DNA of 9,797 bases from Alphaproteobacteria bacterium (GTDB taxonomy: Bacteria; Pseudomonadota; Alphaproteobacteria; UBA9219): NCBI GenBank assembly GCA_028693775.1, contig JAQUUS010000040.1, positions 1-9,797 of the forward strand, written 5' to 3'. Every line of letters begins with the position of its first letter. Position 1 is the first letter of the stretch. Positions 1 through 6,523 of this stretch are shown one piece after another. Below the pieces are notes generated by a model. That model searched no databases. It had not been told where the DNA came from and saw only the letters and a program-made list of their open reading frames with translations. The position numbers were made by a program, and so were the translations under genes.

Positions 1-549
1 GTCGGGCTCGACTTCTCCGAAGCCGATGCCGCAGACGGCAAAGCGCCGGAAATTCTTTTTATACAGCGTCTTTCTTTTCGTTTCGATGTATTGAGAAAAA
101 TTTTCAAATCTTTTCTTTTTCCCGTATCTTTTGCGGACAATGGCTTGTCCGTTCAGGTCGAACGAGATTTCGTAACCGAGCCATGACTCTTTTGTCAAAT
201 AATCCGGATACTTGTGCGGCCTGTCGATGTCGATTTTATAATATTTGTCGGCAGAGGAGAGGCGGTCCGATATAACGAACAAGGCTCCCGGGCGATCGGC
301 AAGGCGGCGCAGATCTTTGCACAAGGGCTCTGCGGCGTTTTTGATTTCGGCAAGCGTATCGGCGATCTTTTTTTCTGCATCCGATTTTATTTTTTCTTTT
401 TCGTCTATTTTCTTTTTCCGGGCGGCAAGAAGTTCTTCTGCATATGCGACGGTGTCCATCGGTCTGAAGCCTTCGGGGGTAAAGGCTTCGAGAGCTTTTT
501 CCACCGCTTGTTCGGACGGGAGCGTTTGAGATTTGGTATGGTCAGACAT
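1..549 (-). CDS. Paralog 1 of unknown tandem family (3' end outside window)
   Basis: Open frame read leftwards from an ATG at 549 to the window edge: 183 residues seen, no stop, so the C-terminus is missing. No signal peptide or membrane segment is visible, so a cytoplasmic protein is inferred. Residues 35-80 are Lys/Glu/Ala-rich and probably helical or coiled coil. The family motif follows as LADRPGALFVISD (about 83-95), then a YYKIDI strand (103-108), W123-LGYEISF (to 130), a very basic stretch (139-170), and GIGFGEVEPD at the edge. That last piece matches FGPLSAKK and FGAVSPEK in the other copies, so only about 25-35 residues should be missing. It starts 9 bases after the stop of paralog 2, so the two are very likely co-transcribed. 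The ribosome-binding site is only a partial AAGAGA. I do not recognise the family and assign no function. Confidence 0.75.
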   Translation of the reverse strand, partial: MSDHTKSQTLPSEQAVEKALEAFTPEGFRPMDTVAYAEELLAARKKKIDEKEKIKSDAEKKIADTLAEIKNAAEPLCKDLRRLADRPGALFVISDRLSSADKYYKIDIDRPHKYPDYLTKESWLGYEISFDLNGQAIVRKRYGKKKRFENFSQYIETKRKTLYKKNFRRFAVCGIGFGEVEPD

Positions 550-558
550 GTCGATCTC

Positions 559-1242
559 TTACGGGATGAGGGGGCGGGAATATCTTCCGCAGTCGATAAG
601 TTCGTGAACGAGATAGCGCGAAATGGCCGACGTTCTTTTCTTGATCTTTTCCGGTCTCAGGGGGCCAATGCCGTGGCTTCTACAGTTTATCGCCCGGAAG
701 TTCCATTGATGATCGACGGTCATGGTTTTACGATAGGCTTTTCTCGAGGGAAGGCTTCTCGGCGCGAAATAGCGTGACTGATGCTTTGACCAATGCAGGC
801 TGCCTGTCGAGATCATCCCGCTTATGACGAAGGACACTTGATACCCGCCCCAATTCGTTGCCGGCCAGAAGGGGCCGTCTCTCTGATCGTCCTTGAGCGG
901 CTCTTTCTCTTTGGGGTCTTTAGGCTCGATCTCAATCACATAGCAATAGTCTTCTTTTCTGTCTGACACCGAGAAATTGGAGCCCGGTTGGGCGGAAAGG
1001 TCTTTGAGATTCTTCAGGAGAACGGAAGCGGCTTCTTCGATTTGATTGAGCAGATCTTTTCTGGCGTCTTCCTTTTTCTGTTGCTTGTCGAGGATGCCGT
1101 TGGCGTAGAGAACGGCTTCGGTCGCGGGGACGGCGGAAAGCGCCGGCGAGGCGGCGCCGGATGCCGCTTCGATTTTCGCGAGCGCGCTCTGAATGTTTGC
1201 GTTGAATTCTTGTTCGGTTTTCGGTTCCGGAGAAACGGTCAT
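559..1242 (-). CDS. Paralog 2 of unknown tandem family, full length
   Basis: A 227-residue protein, the longest member whose whole length is visible. Residues 10-30 and 42-82 are probably helical (Ala/Glu/Lys-rich). The shared motif AAxxLLKNLKDLSAQPGSNF runs from about 71 to 90, followed by SVSD and a CYVIEIE strand (100-106). A charged Lys/Asp/Pro loop (107-123) leads to W131-GGYQVSF (to 138). The region 150-185 is basic and aromatic. GIGPLRPEKIKKRT (191-204) precedes a C-terminal helix SAISRYLVHELI, and the end is GRYSRPLIP. No signal peptide or transmembrane stretch is present. The ATG at 1242 lies 10 bases after the TAA of paralog 3, with a weak ribosome-binding site. The long plus-strand reading frames opposite this gene carry no recognisable motif. 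Function unknown; family membership rests on motif order shared with its neighbours. Confidence 0.8.
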   Translation of the reverse strand: MTVSPEPKTEQEFNANIQSALAKIEAASGAASPALSAVPATEAVLYANGILDKQQKKEDARKDLLNQIEEAASVLLKNLKDLSAQPGSNFSVSDRKEDYCYVIEIEPKDPKEKEPLKDDQRDGPFWPATNWGGYQVSFVISGMISTGSLHWSKHQSRYFAPRSLPSRKAYRKTMTVDHQWNFRAINCRSHGIGPLRPEKIKKRTSAISRYLVHELIDCGRYSRPLIP

Positions 1243-1252
1243 TTTTATGTCT

Positions 1253-1843
1253 TTATGTAGGGCCTTGTTGCAGGGAATGTACGTCGGGGTTCGAATAGAA
1301 ATTATTGTCTATGAGTTCTTTGACCAGACGGTTCGTGATGCCGGAGTTGCCTTTTCTTACGAGGTCAATCGTGTAGGCGTTTTCGTAACAGCCGGTCGAT
1401 TCGGACACTTCAAAATTTGATCCCGGCTGGCGAGCAAGTTCCCTGAAGTCCTCGACCAAAGAGGCTGCAGCCACTTTTATTTCCTCGAGTAGGACATTTG
1501 CGTTGTCTTTCTCTTTTTGCTTTGCATCCAGAATGTTATTGGCTGTTTTAAGTGCGAGATTTTCTCTGGGAGCGGAAACGTCTTGTTCTTCCGGTGTTTT
1601 AAGGAATGGATAGTTTTCTTGAAACACTCTTATGATTTCATTTTTGACGGTCGTTTGGTCGCAAGCGTCTCCGGGGGAAGATCCTTGCGTTTTTTTTGCG
1701 CAGAGCCGTTCAATTTTCTGAAGGGCCTGCTTGATCTCTTGATCGTAATCCCGAGTTTTTTTTAACTGAGCGTTTTGCTCGCCGATGTTATCAGTCGCCC
1801 GATTTTCGGAAACGCCATCCGCAGGTTTTATTTTCTGTTCCAT
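1253..1843 (-). CDS. Paralog 3 of unknown tandem family, central core missing
   Basis: 196 residues from the ATG at 1843. An alternative TTG at 1873 has an AGGA five bases upstream, overlaps the stop of paralog 4 (TTGA) and would add ten residues; I prefer ATG but cannot exclude TTG. The N-terminal half is longer than in the other copies and includes an extra IIRVFQENYPFLKTPEEQD segment. The hallmark AAASLVEDFRELARQPGSNF then EVSE is the best match to paralog 2. After the strand AYTIDLVRKG the protein jumps straight to NSGITNRLVKELIDNNFYS, which matches the final helix of paralog 2 (SAISRYLVHELIDCGRYS). The W..GYxVSF and FGPLSPEKI sections, about 70-95 residues, are absent with the frame intact. 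The C-terminus is GPT, as in paralog 4. It may be a variant with a reduced role or a decaying copy; the open, well-spaced frame argues that it is still translated. Confidence 0.75.
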   Translation of the reverse strand: MEQKIKPADGVSENRATDNIGEQNAQLKKTRDYDQEIKQALQKIERLCAKKTQGSSPGDACDQTTVKNEIIRVFQENYPFLKTPEEQDVSAPRENLALKTANNILDAKQKEKDNANVLLEEIKVAAASLVEDFRELARQPGSNFEVSESTGCYENAYTIDLVRKGNSGITNRLVKELIDNNFYSNPDVHSLQQGPT

Positions 1844-1869
1844 GAACGAATCCAATAAAAATATACCCT

Positions 1870-2487
1870 TCAAGTCGGTCCTGTGGGAGAGAGGGCATAG
1901 CCGCCTTTTTCGGTCAGGCGTTGAACCATAAACCTCATGATCTCCGGCGTTCTCTTCGTTATTTTTTTCGCAGAGAGCGGCCCAAAGGAGATTCCCAATA
2001 TGTCGTATTTGCGAAAACTCTTTTCCCTATTTTCCCAGAGCGCCGCTTTTTGAGGGTTTTTGATGTCTTCATGGTTGAGCATGACATCGCCGTAGCCCAT
2101 TGTGCCTTCCGTGCTGAACGATACCCAGCACCCGTTCCATTCCCAGCATCTGTTTCTGTTGAGCGTGGTTTTGGGGAGAATTTTGATCGTATACGCGGTT
2201 TTCTTTTCGTTGATTTCTTCCTTCACGGTCACTTTTGAGCCGGAAAGGGTTTCGAGCTCCCTCATGTTTTGCAATATCGATGCTGCAGCGGTTTTGATTT
2301 CCTGAAGCCGCTTTTCCCTGGCCTGTTCTTCCTGCTCTTTTTCACGGAGGATATCGTGCAGGACGCTGTTCGTTTTTACTGCAGGCGAGGTAGACTCAAA
2401 TTTGCCGAGCGCCTGAATAATTTCCGGCGTCAGGTTCGGATTGACCGGAGATTTTTGCGCCTCATCGGATATATGCATTGTGGGCAT
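1870..2487 (-). CDS. Paralog 4 of unknown tandem family, first gene of the four-gene unit
   Basis: 205 residues, probably the promoter-proximal gene of the leftward operon. A Pro/Asn-rich start (1-22) is followed by a predicted helix rich in Glu, Lys and Gln (43-80) containing EIKTAAASILQNMRELE. The PGSNF element is altered here to LSGSKVTVKEE (81-91). Then come AYTIKIL (98-104), W115-E-W-NGCWVSF (to 124), a loop, and ILGISFGPLSAKKITKRT (163-180), with a last helix PEIMRFMVQRLTEKGGY and the end SPTGPT. No export signal is visible. The ATG at 2487 has a poor ribosome-binding site; a second ATG at 2478 would remove three residues and is no better. Function unknown; homology to the neighbouring genes is judged by eye from motif order. 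Confidence 0.8.
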   Translation of the reverse strand: MPTMHISDEAQKSPVNPNLTPEIIQALGKFESTSPAVKTNSVLHDILREKEQEEQAREKRLQEIKTAAASILQNMRELETLSGSKVTVKEEINEKKTAYTIKILPKTTLNRNRCWEWNGCWVSFSTEGTMGYGDVMLNHEDIKNPQKAALWENREKSFRKYDILGISFGPLSAKKITKRTPEIMRFMVQRLTEKGGYALSPTGPT

Positions 2488-2551
2488 CGGAAATAATTCG
2501 TTCTTTTAAAATAAACAAACAAGTTCTATGGGGTTACCCCCCGTGTCCTTA

Positions 2552-2580
2552 TTAATAGGGCTGCATCGCCAAAGCGTAAA
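2552..2580 (-). promoter_or_regulatory. Candidate promoter of the paralog 4-3-2-1 unit
   Basis: On the minus strand TTTACG (2580-2575) and TATTAA (2557-2552) are separated by exactly 17 bases; each matches the sigma-70 consensus at four of six positions. Transcription would begin near 2545 and give a leader of roughly 58 bases before the ATG at 2487. An inverted repeat (GTTAACCC / GGGTTAAC) lies about 30 bases upstream. This is a pattern match only. Confidence 0.3.
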
Positions 2581-2611
2581 TACTTTCGTTTTTTATACAG
2601 GCGTTCTTTTC

Positions 2612-2643
2612 GTTAACCCTTTTTTCGCCGTGCGGGGGTTAAC
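2612..2643. repeat. Inverted repeat GTTAACCC-N16-GGGTTAAC
   Basis: Perfect 8-base arms at 2612-2619 and 2636-2643 with a 16-base spacer, between paralog 5 and the candidate promoter of paralog 4. It could be an operator for a dimeric regulator. It has no T-run placement typical of a leftward terminator, although a T-run is present in the spacer. Confidence 0.5.
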
Positions 2644-2645
2644 CG

Positions 2646-2695
2646 AAAAAGCCCTGATTTATCAATGTGTAAACTCCGTTTTGAAAACGGGGCTT
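2646..2695 (-). terminator. Possible terminator after paralog 5
   Basis: Reading leftwards, AAGCCC at 2695-2690 can pair with GGGCTT at 2654-2649, and the T run continues through 2646. The long loop contains its own 15-base palindrome, CCGTTTT-G-AAAACGG, at 2676-2690. The stem overlaps the stop codon of paralog 5. The outer stem is only six base pairs with a large loop, so this is tentative. Confidence 0.3.
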
Positions 2696-3176
2696 ATAAA
2701 CTCGGCGCTGCCGCAGATTTTTGGAACCGAGCAATGAGATCCCGCGAGATTTTTTCGCTCTTTTCGCCGATCTTTTCCGGCGAAACAGCGCCAAAACCGT
2801 GTCCGAGCAGGCTGTGCTTGCGGAATGTGTCTTCATACAACGGCCGGGGATAGATGGATGCGCAGGAGACCGGCGTGACTCTGCTCATGACTTCGGCAGA
2901 ATAAAAACCTCTTTGATCGACGAGTTCAGAGACAACAACCTTTCCGTTCTTGTTGAAGTCGATGGCATAACCGTATTTGAAGGCAAATTTCGGATTTTTT
3001 TCAGAGGCTTTTTTTGTTAACAACTGAACGGAATAACAGTGTTTGTGGGCTGCGGCTTTTACGACGATGTCCGTTTCGGATTGGGCGGCCCAGTCTCTCA
3101 TTCTTTGGACCAGAGGGGCGGCGGCGTCTATAATTTGTTCTATCATGGACAGGGAAGATTTTTTGCTCAGGGACAT
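2694..3176 (-). CDS. Paralog 5, short member of the unknown family, separate transcript
   Basis: 160 residues from the ATG at 3176, chosen because GGAG lies six bases upstream; an in-frame ATG at 3188 adds four residues, and the frame stays open to 3248. It lacks the long charged N-terminal region and begins almost directly at the shared helix: IEQIIDAAAPLVQRMRDWAAQSETDIVV corresponds to the AAAxLxxxLRELAxQPGSNFxV element. Then follow HCYSVQL, KYGYAIDFNKNGK (matching GYEISFDLNGQ of paralog 1), and LLGHGFGAVSPEKIGEKSEKISRDLIARF at the C-terminus, the clearest tie to the family. It is separated from paralog 4 by 206 bases holding a possible terminator, so it is probably transcribed on its own. 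It is divergent from the protease gene starting at 3369, and the two share a control region. Function unknown. Confidence 0.75.
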   Translation of the reverse strand: MSLSKKSSLSMIEQIIDAAAPLVQRMRDWAAQSETDIVVKAAAHKHCYSVQLLTKKASEKNPKFAFKYGYAIDFNKNGKVVVSELVDQRGFYSAEVMSRVTPVSCASIYPRPLYEDTFRKHSLLGHGFGAVSPEKIGEKSEKISRDLIARFQKSAAAPSL

Positions 3177-3182
3177 CAAGAA

Positions 3183-3209
3183 CTCCATAAAAAATAAGGC
3201 CTTATGGAG
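3183..3209 (-). promoter_or_regulatory. Inverted repeat that would hide the ribosome-binding site of paralog 5
   Basis: CTCCATAA (3183-3190) and TTATGGAG (3202-3209) form perfect 8-base arms around an 11-base spacer, with an overlapping inner palindrome ATAAGGCCTTAT at 3194-3205. In the leftward transcript the 3' arm contains the GGAG that serves the ATG at 3176, and also the alternative ATG at 3188. Folding would block both. It may instead act as a DNA operator in the divergent control region. Confidence 0.45.
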
Positions 3210-3297
3210 CGCAACGATACCAGAAAAACGAAGGGTTCCCCAGCCCAAAAATACTTTCGGGTGAAAGAAGAGGCCGGCGGGTCGCCCCGGTTGCGGT

Positions 3298-3312
3298 TTA
3301 ATCTGTTTTTAA
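3298..3312 (+). promoter_or_regulatory. CtrA-type box TTAA-N7-TTAA upstream of the protease gene
   Basis: TTAA at 3298-3301 and TTAA at 3309-3312 are separated by seven bases and followed by CC, fitting the alphaproteobacterial CtrA consensus TTAA-N7-TTAAC. It lies 57 bases before the start codon at 3369, a plausible position for a response-regulator site. The other sequence in 3189-3368 shows no clear -35/-10 pair. The binding protein is inferred, because no CtrA gene is in the window. Confidence 0.45.
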
Positions 3313-3368
3313 CCAGCAAAGTCCAGATTTATCAAAGTCTAAAGCCAAAATCGGGACTGTTTTTGCTC

Positions 3369-4343
3369 ATGGAGCCTCGCGTCAAGCAGAAAGGGTTATT
3401 GGGCGCACTTATTATATTGTGCGCGACGCTATTGGGCTGCATTCGCGAAGATTCCCTTTATCCGTTGCTATCTTCGCTGCCGATCTACAATCCGGAGACG
3501 ATGCGCTTGCCGCCGATTGTGCGCAAAGACATCGTGTCCGTTCGATCGAGGGTTCCGGACGATCCGCCGGAGGAGAGGGAACCGCTCTTCTCCAAACCCA
3601 AGCCGAAGACGCTGCCGCCTGTAGAGGCCGTTGCGGCTCCTCCGGATCCGGAGGAGACGGAAGAGGCTAAAGAAGACGAGCCGGTTCAAGAGGAAAAACA
3701 GGAACAGGCGGAAAAACCTGAAAAAGACCCGGTTCCGGTCATCGACAAAAAAATCCTTCTGGTGACGGGGCGGCATACCTATTTCATCAATCGCGAGGTT
3801 CGGTCGAACAATATCAAAATGTTTCCGAGGTGGACGGGCATGCTCGCCCGCTATGGCGCGGAAAACCACAAGCTGGATTCCGTTTGCGGGCCCGACCGCG
3901 ATACGCCTTGCAAGCTCAAGGAGTGGAAAGACTTTCTCGAAGACCTCAAGGATGAGCCCCTGATGGACAAGATTACCGAAGTCAATCGCTATCTCAACAA
4001 ATATCCCTATGTTGACGATATCGTGAACTGGGGGATCGTCAATTATTGGGAAACGCCCTACGAATTTCAGCGCAAAAGCGGCAATTGCAAGGACTACGCC
4101 ATCGCCAAGTTCATGTCGCTCAGGGCCATCGGCGTGCCGGGCGATCTCATGCGGATCGTCGTTTTACGCGATTTGAACCTCGGCGGAATCATTCATGCCG
4201 TTCTGGTTGTTTCCGTCGGCGAAAAGAATTATATATTGGATAATCAAATCAAGCAGGTTATCTCCACTGACAAAGTCTATCACTATGTGCCGATATATTC
4301 CATCAACGAAGAGCACTGGTGGCAACACTTCATGCTGGAATGA
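3369..4343 (+). CDS. LapG-like (BTLCP, peptidase family C93) periplasmic cysteine protease, lipoprotein form
   Basis: 324 residues from the ATG at 3369. The frame stays open back to 3204, but that would bury the signal peptide. Residues 8-24 are hydrophobic and end in the lipobox LLGC, so Cys24 is probably lipidated; Ile at +2 suggests outer-membrane sorting. A Pro/Glu/Lys-rich linker (about 60-122) precedes the catalytic domain (about 126-324). The family triad is visible: Cys240 in GNCKDYAIAKF, His276 in IHAVLVV and Asp291 in YILDN, preceded by the typical NYWETPYEF. Family knowledge: LapG cleaves surface adhesins at the periplasmic face and releases them when c-di-GMP falls. Oddity: LapG enzymes usually have DCE around the cysteine, where Asp and Glu bind calcium; here it is NCK. 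The start has a weak ribosome-binding site; TTG at 3363 is an alternative. The sensor gene follows after 17 bases. The exact substrate is unknown. Confidence 0.85.
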   Translation: MEPRVKQKGLLGALIILCATLLGCIREDSLYPLLSSLPIYNPETMRLPPIVRKDIVSVRSRVPDDPPEEREPLFSKPKPKTLPPVEAVAAPPDPEETEEAKEDEPVQEEKQEQAEKPEKDPVPVIDKKILLVTGRHTYFINREVRSNNIKMFPRWTGMLARYGAENHKLDSVCGPDRDTPCKLKEWKDFLEDLKDEPLMDKITEVNRYLNKYPYVDDIVNWGIVNYWETPYEFQRKSGNCKDYAIAKFMSLRAIGVPGDLMRIVVLRDLNLGGIIHAVLVVSVGEKNYILDNQIKQVISTDKVYHYVPIYSINEEHWWQHFMLE

Positions 4344-4360
4344 GCTGGAAGGGGTTCAAT

Positions 4361-6502
4361 ATGGCAAATCCGCAAGACTACTCTTCTCTCAAGATGCCGA
4401 AGCTGAAAAGCCCGTCGATTAATCCAAAGGCCCTGATCGTTCTTGTCCTTGCAATCGCAATCATCGGCGGCACCGCCGTGACCCGCTTTGTCAAGGCCGA
4501 AAAAAATCGCGAGCTTCTTTCGTGGCAAAACCGCCTGGCTCTGATTGCGGACAGTCGCCAGGCCGATGTCGAACGCTGGCTCGACCGCTACTACAAGGAA
4601 CTCAGCGATGTGGCGGGCAATCCTTCGCTTCAGCTCTATCTGACCGAGCTTTTGAGCGACCCCGGTGCGGCTACCGCCGAAGATCCTGCGCAGGCCGTGT
4701 TCTTGCGCAACCTTCTTTCCATGACCGCCGACAGGCTCGGTTTTATCGCGCCGCCCTCGAAGGAGCTCACATCTATTAATGCCGATGTACGGCCACCGTC
4801 GGGGGTCGGCATCGCCATTCTCGACAAGGACGGAAAGTCTTTGGTTTCGACGTCGGCCTTCATGTCGTCCAATCCGGACTTGCCTGCCAAGATCGAGGCT
4901 TTGCCCAAGGACAAGGCTTCCCTGATCGATATTTTTCAGACGCAGGACGGCAAAAGCCGTATCGGGTGGGTTGTTCCGATCTATCCCATCCAAACCGATC
5001 CATCCTCGGCCCAGCCTATCGGCAGGCTTGTAGCCGTCAAGAACGTGGATGGCGATCTGTTCAAGCTTTTGCATCATCCGGGCGCGACCGACAAAACGCT
5101 TGAGGCCCTTTTGCTCAGGCGGGAAGGGGACAATGCGTTTTATCTTTCGCCGCAGGAAGACAAAGGCGCGGCTTCGCAGCTTGCTCTCAATACGCCCGAT
5201 CTCGATGCGGCCTTCGCTCTGCAATCGCCTGGCGCGTTTGCGCAAAAACGCGATGGACGTTCGCGGCTTTCGCTGATGACCAGCCGTCCTATTGTCAGGA
5301 CCCCTTGGGTTTTGATGCTTCATGTCGACCGGGATCAGGCTTTGCGCGACAGCGAAGTGCGCTTGAGCCAGATTCAGTACAGCCTGTTCTTCGCTCTTTG
5401 CGCCATGATCGGCGGTATTGTCGCCGTCTGGTATTATGGAACGTCGAAGCGCACGATGCTTTTGTCCCAGCAGACCAAGCGTATGGCCAAGCAGGTCGCC
5501 GCTCAGGAAAAGCTTTTGCGCGTTGTCGCCGACAACCAGCTTGAGCCCATTGTCATCGCCGACAAGGACGGGATCGTCCGGTTCGCCAATGCCAAGGCGG
5601 CAAAGGTTTTCCATGTGGAAACGCTCGACGTTTCTGGAAAAACGCTCGAAGCCCTGATGGGCGCTGCTTACGCCAAGAGCTACGAAGAGGCCAACAAGCT
5701 CGCTTTGGCGCGTAACGCTCCGTTTGTGCGCACATGGGCGCAGGAAAACGACGCCGGGGTCAAGGTGGTCATTCGCTCGGAGCATATTCCTCTGTTCCAC
5801 GTTCCCGTCGATGAGCTTGAGGTTCCGACGGCGGGCGTTCTGATGATCGATCAGGATATCACCGAGATCGTGAACGAACGCGAGCACCGTGAACGCATTT
5901 TGCGCCAGATGGTCGATATGCTTGTGACGATGGTGGATCGGCGCGATCCTTATGCCGCCAGCCATTCGGCTTGTGTCGCTTTTGTGGCGAAGGCGATTGC
6001 TTCCAACATGGGGCTCGATCGCCAGCGCATCGAGGCTGCGGAGACGGCGGGCAATCTGATGAACATCGGCAAGCTCCTCATCCCCAGCGAAGTCCTCACC
6101 AAGCCGACGGCTTTGACCGAAGACGAGATGCGCAGAATTCATCAGTCCCTTCAGCACAGCATCAAGCTGCTTGAGCGCGTCGAGTTCGATGGGCCGGTGG
6201 TGGATACGCTGCGGCAGGCGCAGGAGCGTTTCGACGGTTCCGGGCCGATGGGGCTCAAGGGCGAAGGCATCCTGATTACGGCGCGTATCATCGCCGTGGC
6301 CAATGCGTTCGTCGGAATGATCAGCCTTCGCGCCTATCGCGATGCGTTGAGCATGGATGAGGCGCTCAAGACGCTCCTTGCGGGGATCGATACGCAATAT
6401 GATCGCCGCGTTGTCGTTGCTCTTGCCGATTATGTGGAGAACGGGCCGGGCAGGGACGTTATCTCCAAGCTTCTTCCGGCTGAGAAGCCGCAGGCCCAAT
6501 AA
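4361..6502 (+). CDS. Membrane sensor: Cache-like periplasmic domain, PAS, degenerate HD-GYP
   Basis: 713 residues from the ATG at 4361, chosen for GGAAGGGG six bases upstream; the frame also holds an ATG at 4340 (ATGA overlap with the protease stop) and a GTG at 4319. Transmembrane helix 1 is at 24-44; a periplasmic region at 45-340 has a Cache-like look (helical RQADVERWLDRYYKEL, later GIAILDKDGKSLVSTS); transmembrane helix 2 is at 341-361. A short coiled linker leads to a PAS domain (about 387-500, IVIADKDGIVRFANAKAAKVF). The HD-GYP-type domain spans about 513-705. Its key residues are largely lost: HD of LHDIGK is Met567-Asn568, HHE is Ala-Gln-Glu (620-622), GYP is Gly-Pro-Met (628-630), and the late Asp is Asn648; His535 and His594 remain. 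Phosphodiesterase activity is therefore unlikely, and a receptor role is inferred. Tight linkage to a LapG-like protease suggests it controls that enzyme across the membrane, as LapD does. Confidence 0.85.
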   Translation: MANPQDYSSLKMPKLKSPSINPKALIVLVLAIAIIGGTAVTRFVKAEKNRELLSWQNRLALIADSRQADVERWLDRYYKELSDVAGNPSLQLYLTELLSDPGAATAEDPAQAVFLRNLLSMTADRLGFIAPPSKELTSINADVRPPSGVGIAILDKDGKSLVSTSAFMSSNPDLPAKIEALPKDKASLIDIFQTQDGKSRIGWVVPIYPIQTDPSSAQPIGRLVAVKNVDGDLFKLLHHPGATDKTLEALLLRREGDNAFYLSPQEDKGAASQLALNTPDLDAAFALQSPGAFAQKRDGRSRLSLMTSRPIVRTPWVLMLHVDRDQALRDSEVRLSQIQYSLFFALCAMIGGIVAVWYYGTSKRTMLLSQQTKRMAKQVAAQEKLLRVVADNQLEPIVIADKDGIVRFANAKAAKVFHVETLDVSGKTLEALMGAAYAKSYEEANKLALARNAPFVRTWAQENDAGVKVVIRSEHIPLFHVPVDELEVPTAGVLMIDQDITEIVNEREHRERILRQMVDMLVTMVDRRDPYAASHSACVAFVAKAIASNMGLDRQRIEAAETAGNLMNIGKLLIPSEVLTKPTALTEDEMRRIHQSLQHSIKLLERVEFDGPVVDTLRQAQERFDGSGPMGLKGEGILITARIIAVANAFVGMISLRAYRDALSMDEALKTLLAGIDTQYDRRVVVALADYVENGPGRDVISKLLPAEKPQAQ

Positions 6503-6523
6503 CTGAGGCTTTTTCAGGCCAAT

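Noticed and set aside
214..777. Plus-strand open frames opposite the paralog array (including 988-1260, 1517-1765 and 1921-2238)
   Set aside because: Phe/Arg-rich translations typical of antisense to Lys/Glu-rich genes; no conserved motif, whereas the minus-strand frames share motifs with each other.
1..3188. The paralog array as a CRISPR or toxin-antitoxin cluster
   Set aside because: There are no short direct repeats with spacers, and no toxin or DNA-binding antitoxin motifs; the repeated units are full protein genes.
3177..3248. Extension of paralog 5 upstream to 3248
   Set aside because: The added residues do not match other family members, and the ATG at 3176 has a well-placed GGAG.
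3204..3368. N-terminal extension of the LapG-like protein from the ATG at 3204
   Set aside because: It would place 55 charged residues before a good lipoprotein signal peptide and would run through the inverted repeat and the TTAA-N7-TTAA box.
4283..6499. A 738-codon open frame antisense to the PAS/HD-GYP gene
   Set aside because: It mirrors the whole real gene, is Arg/His/Gly-rich with no recognisable domain, and arises from codon bias of the plus-strand gene, which has clear domains and a ribosome-binding site.
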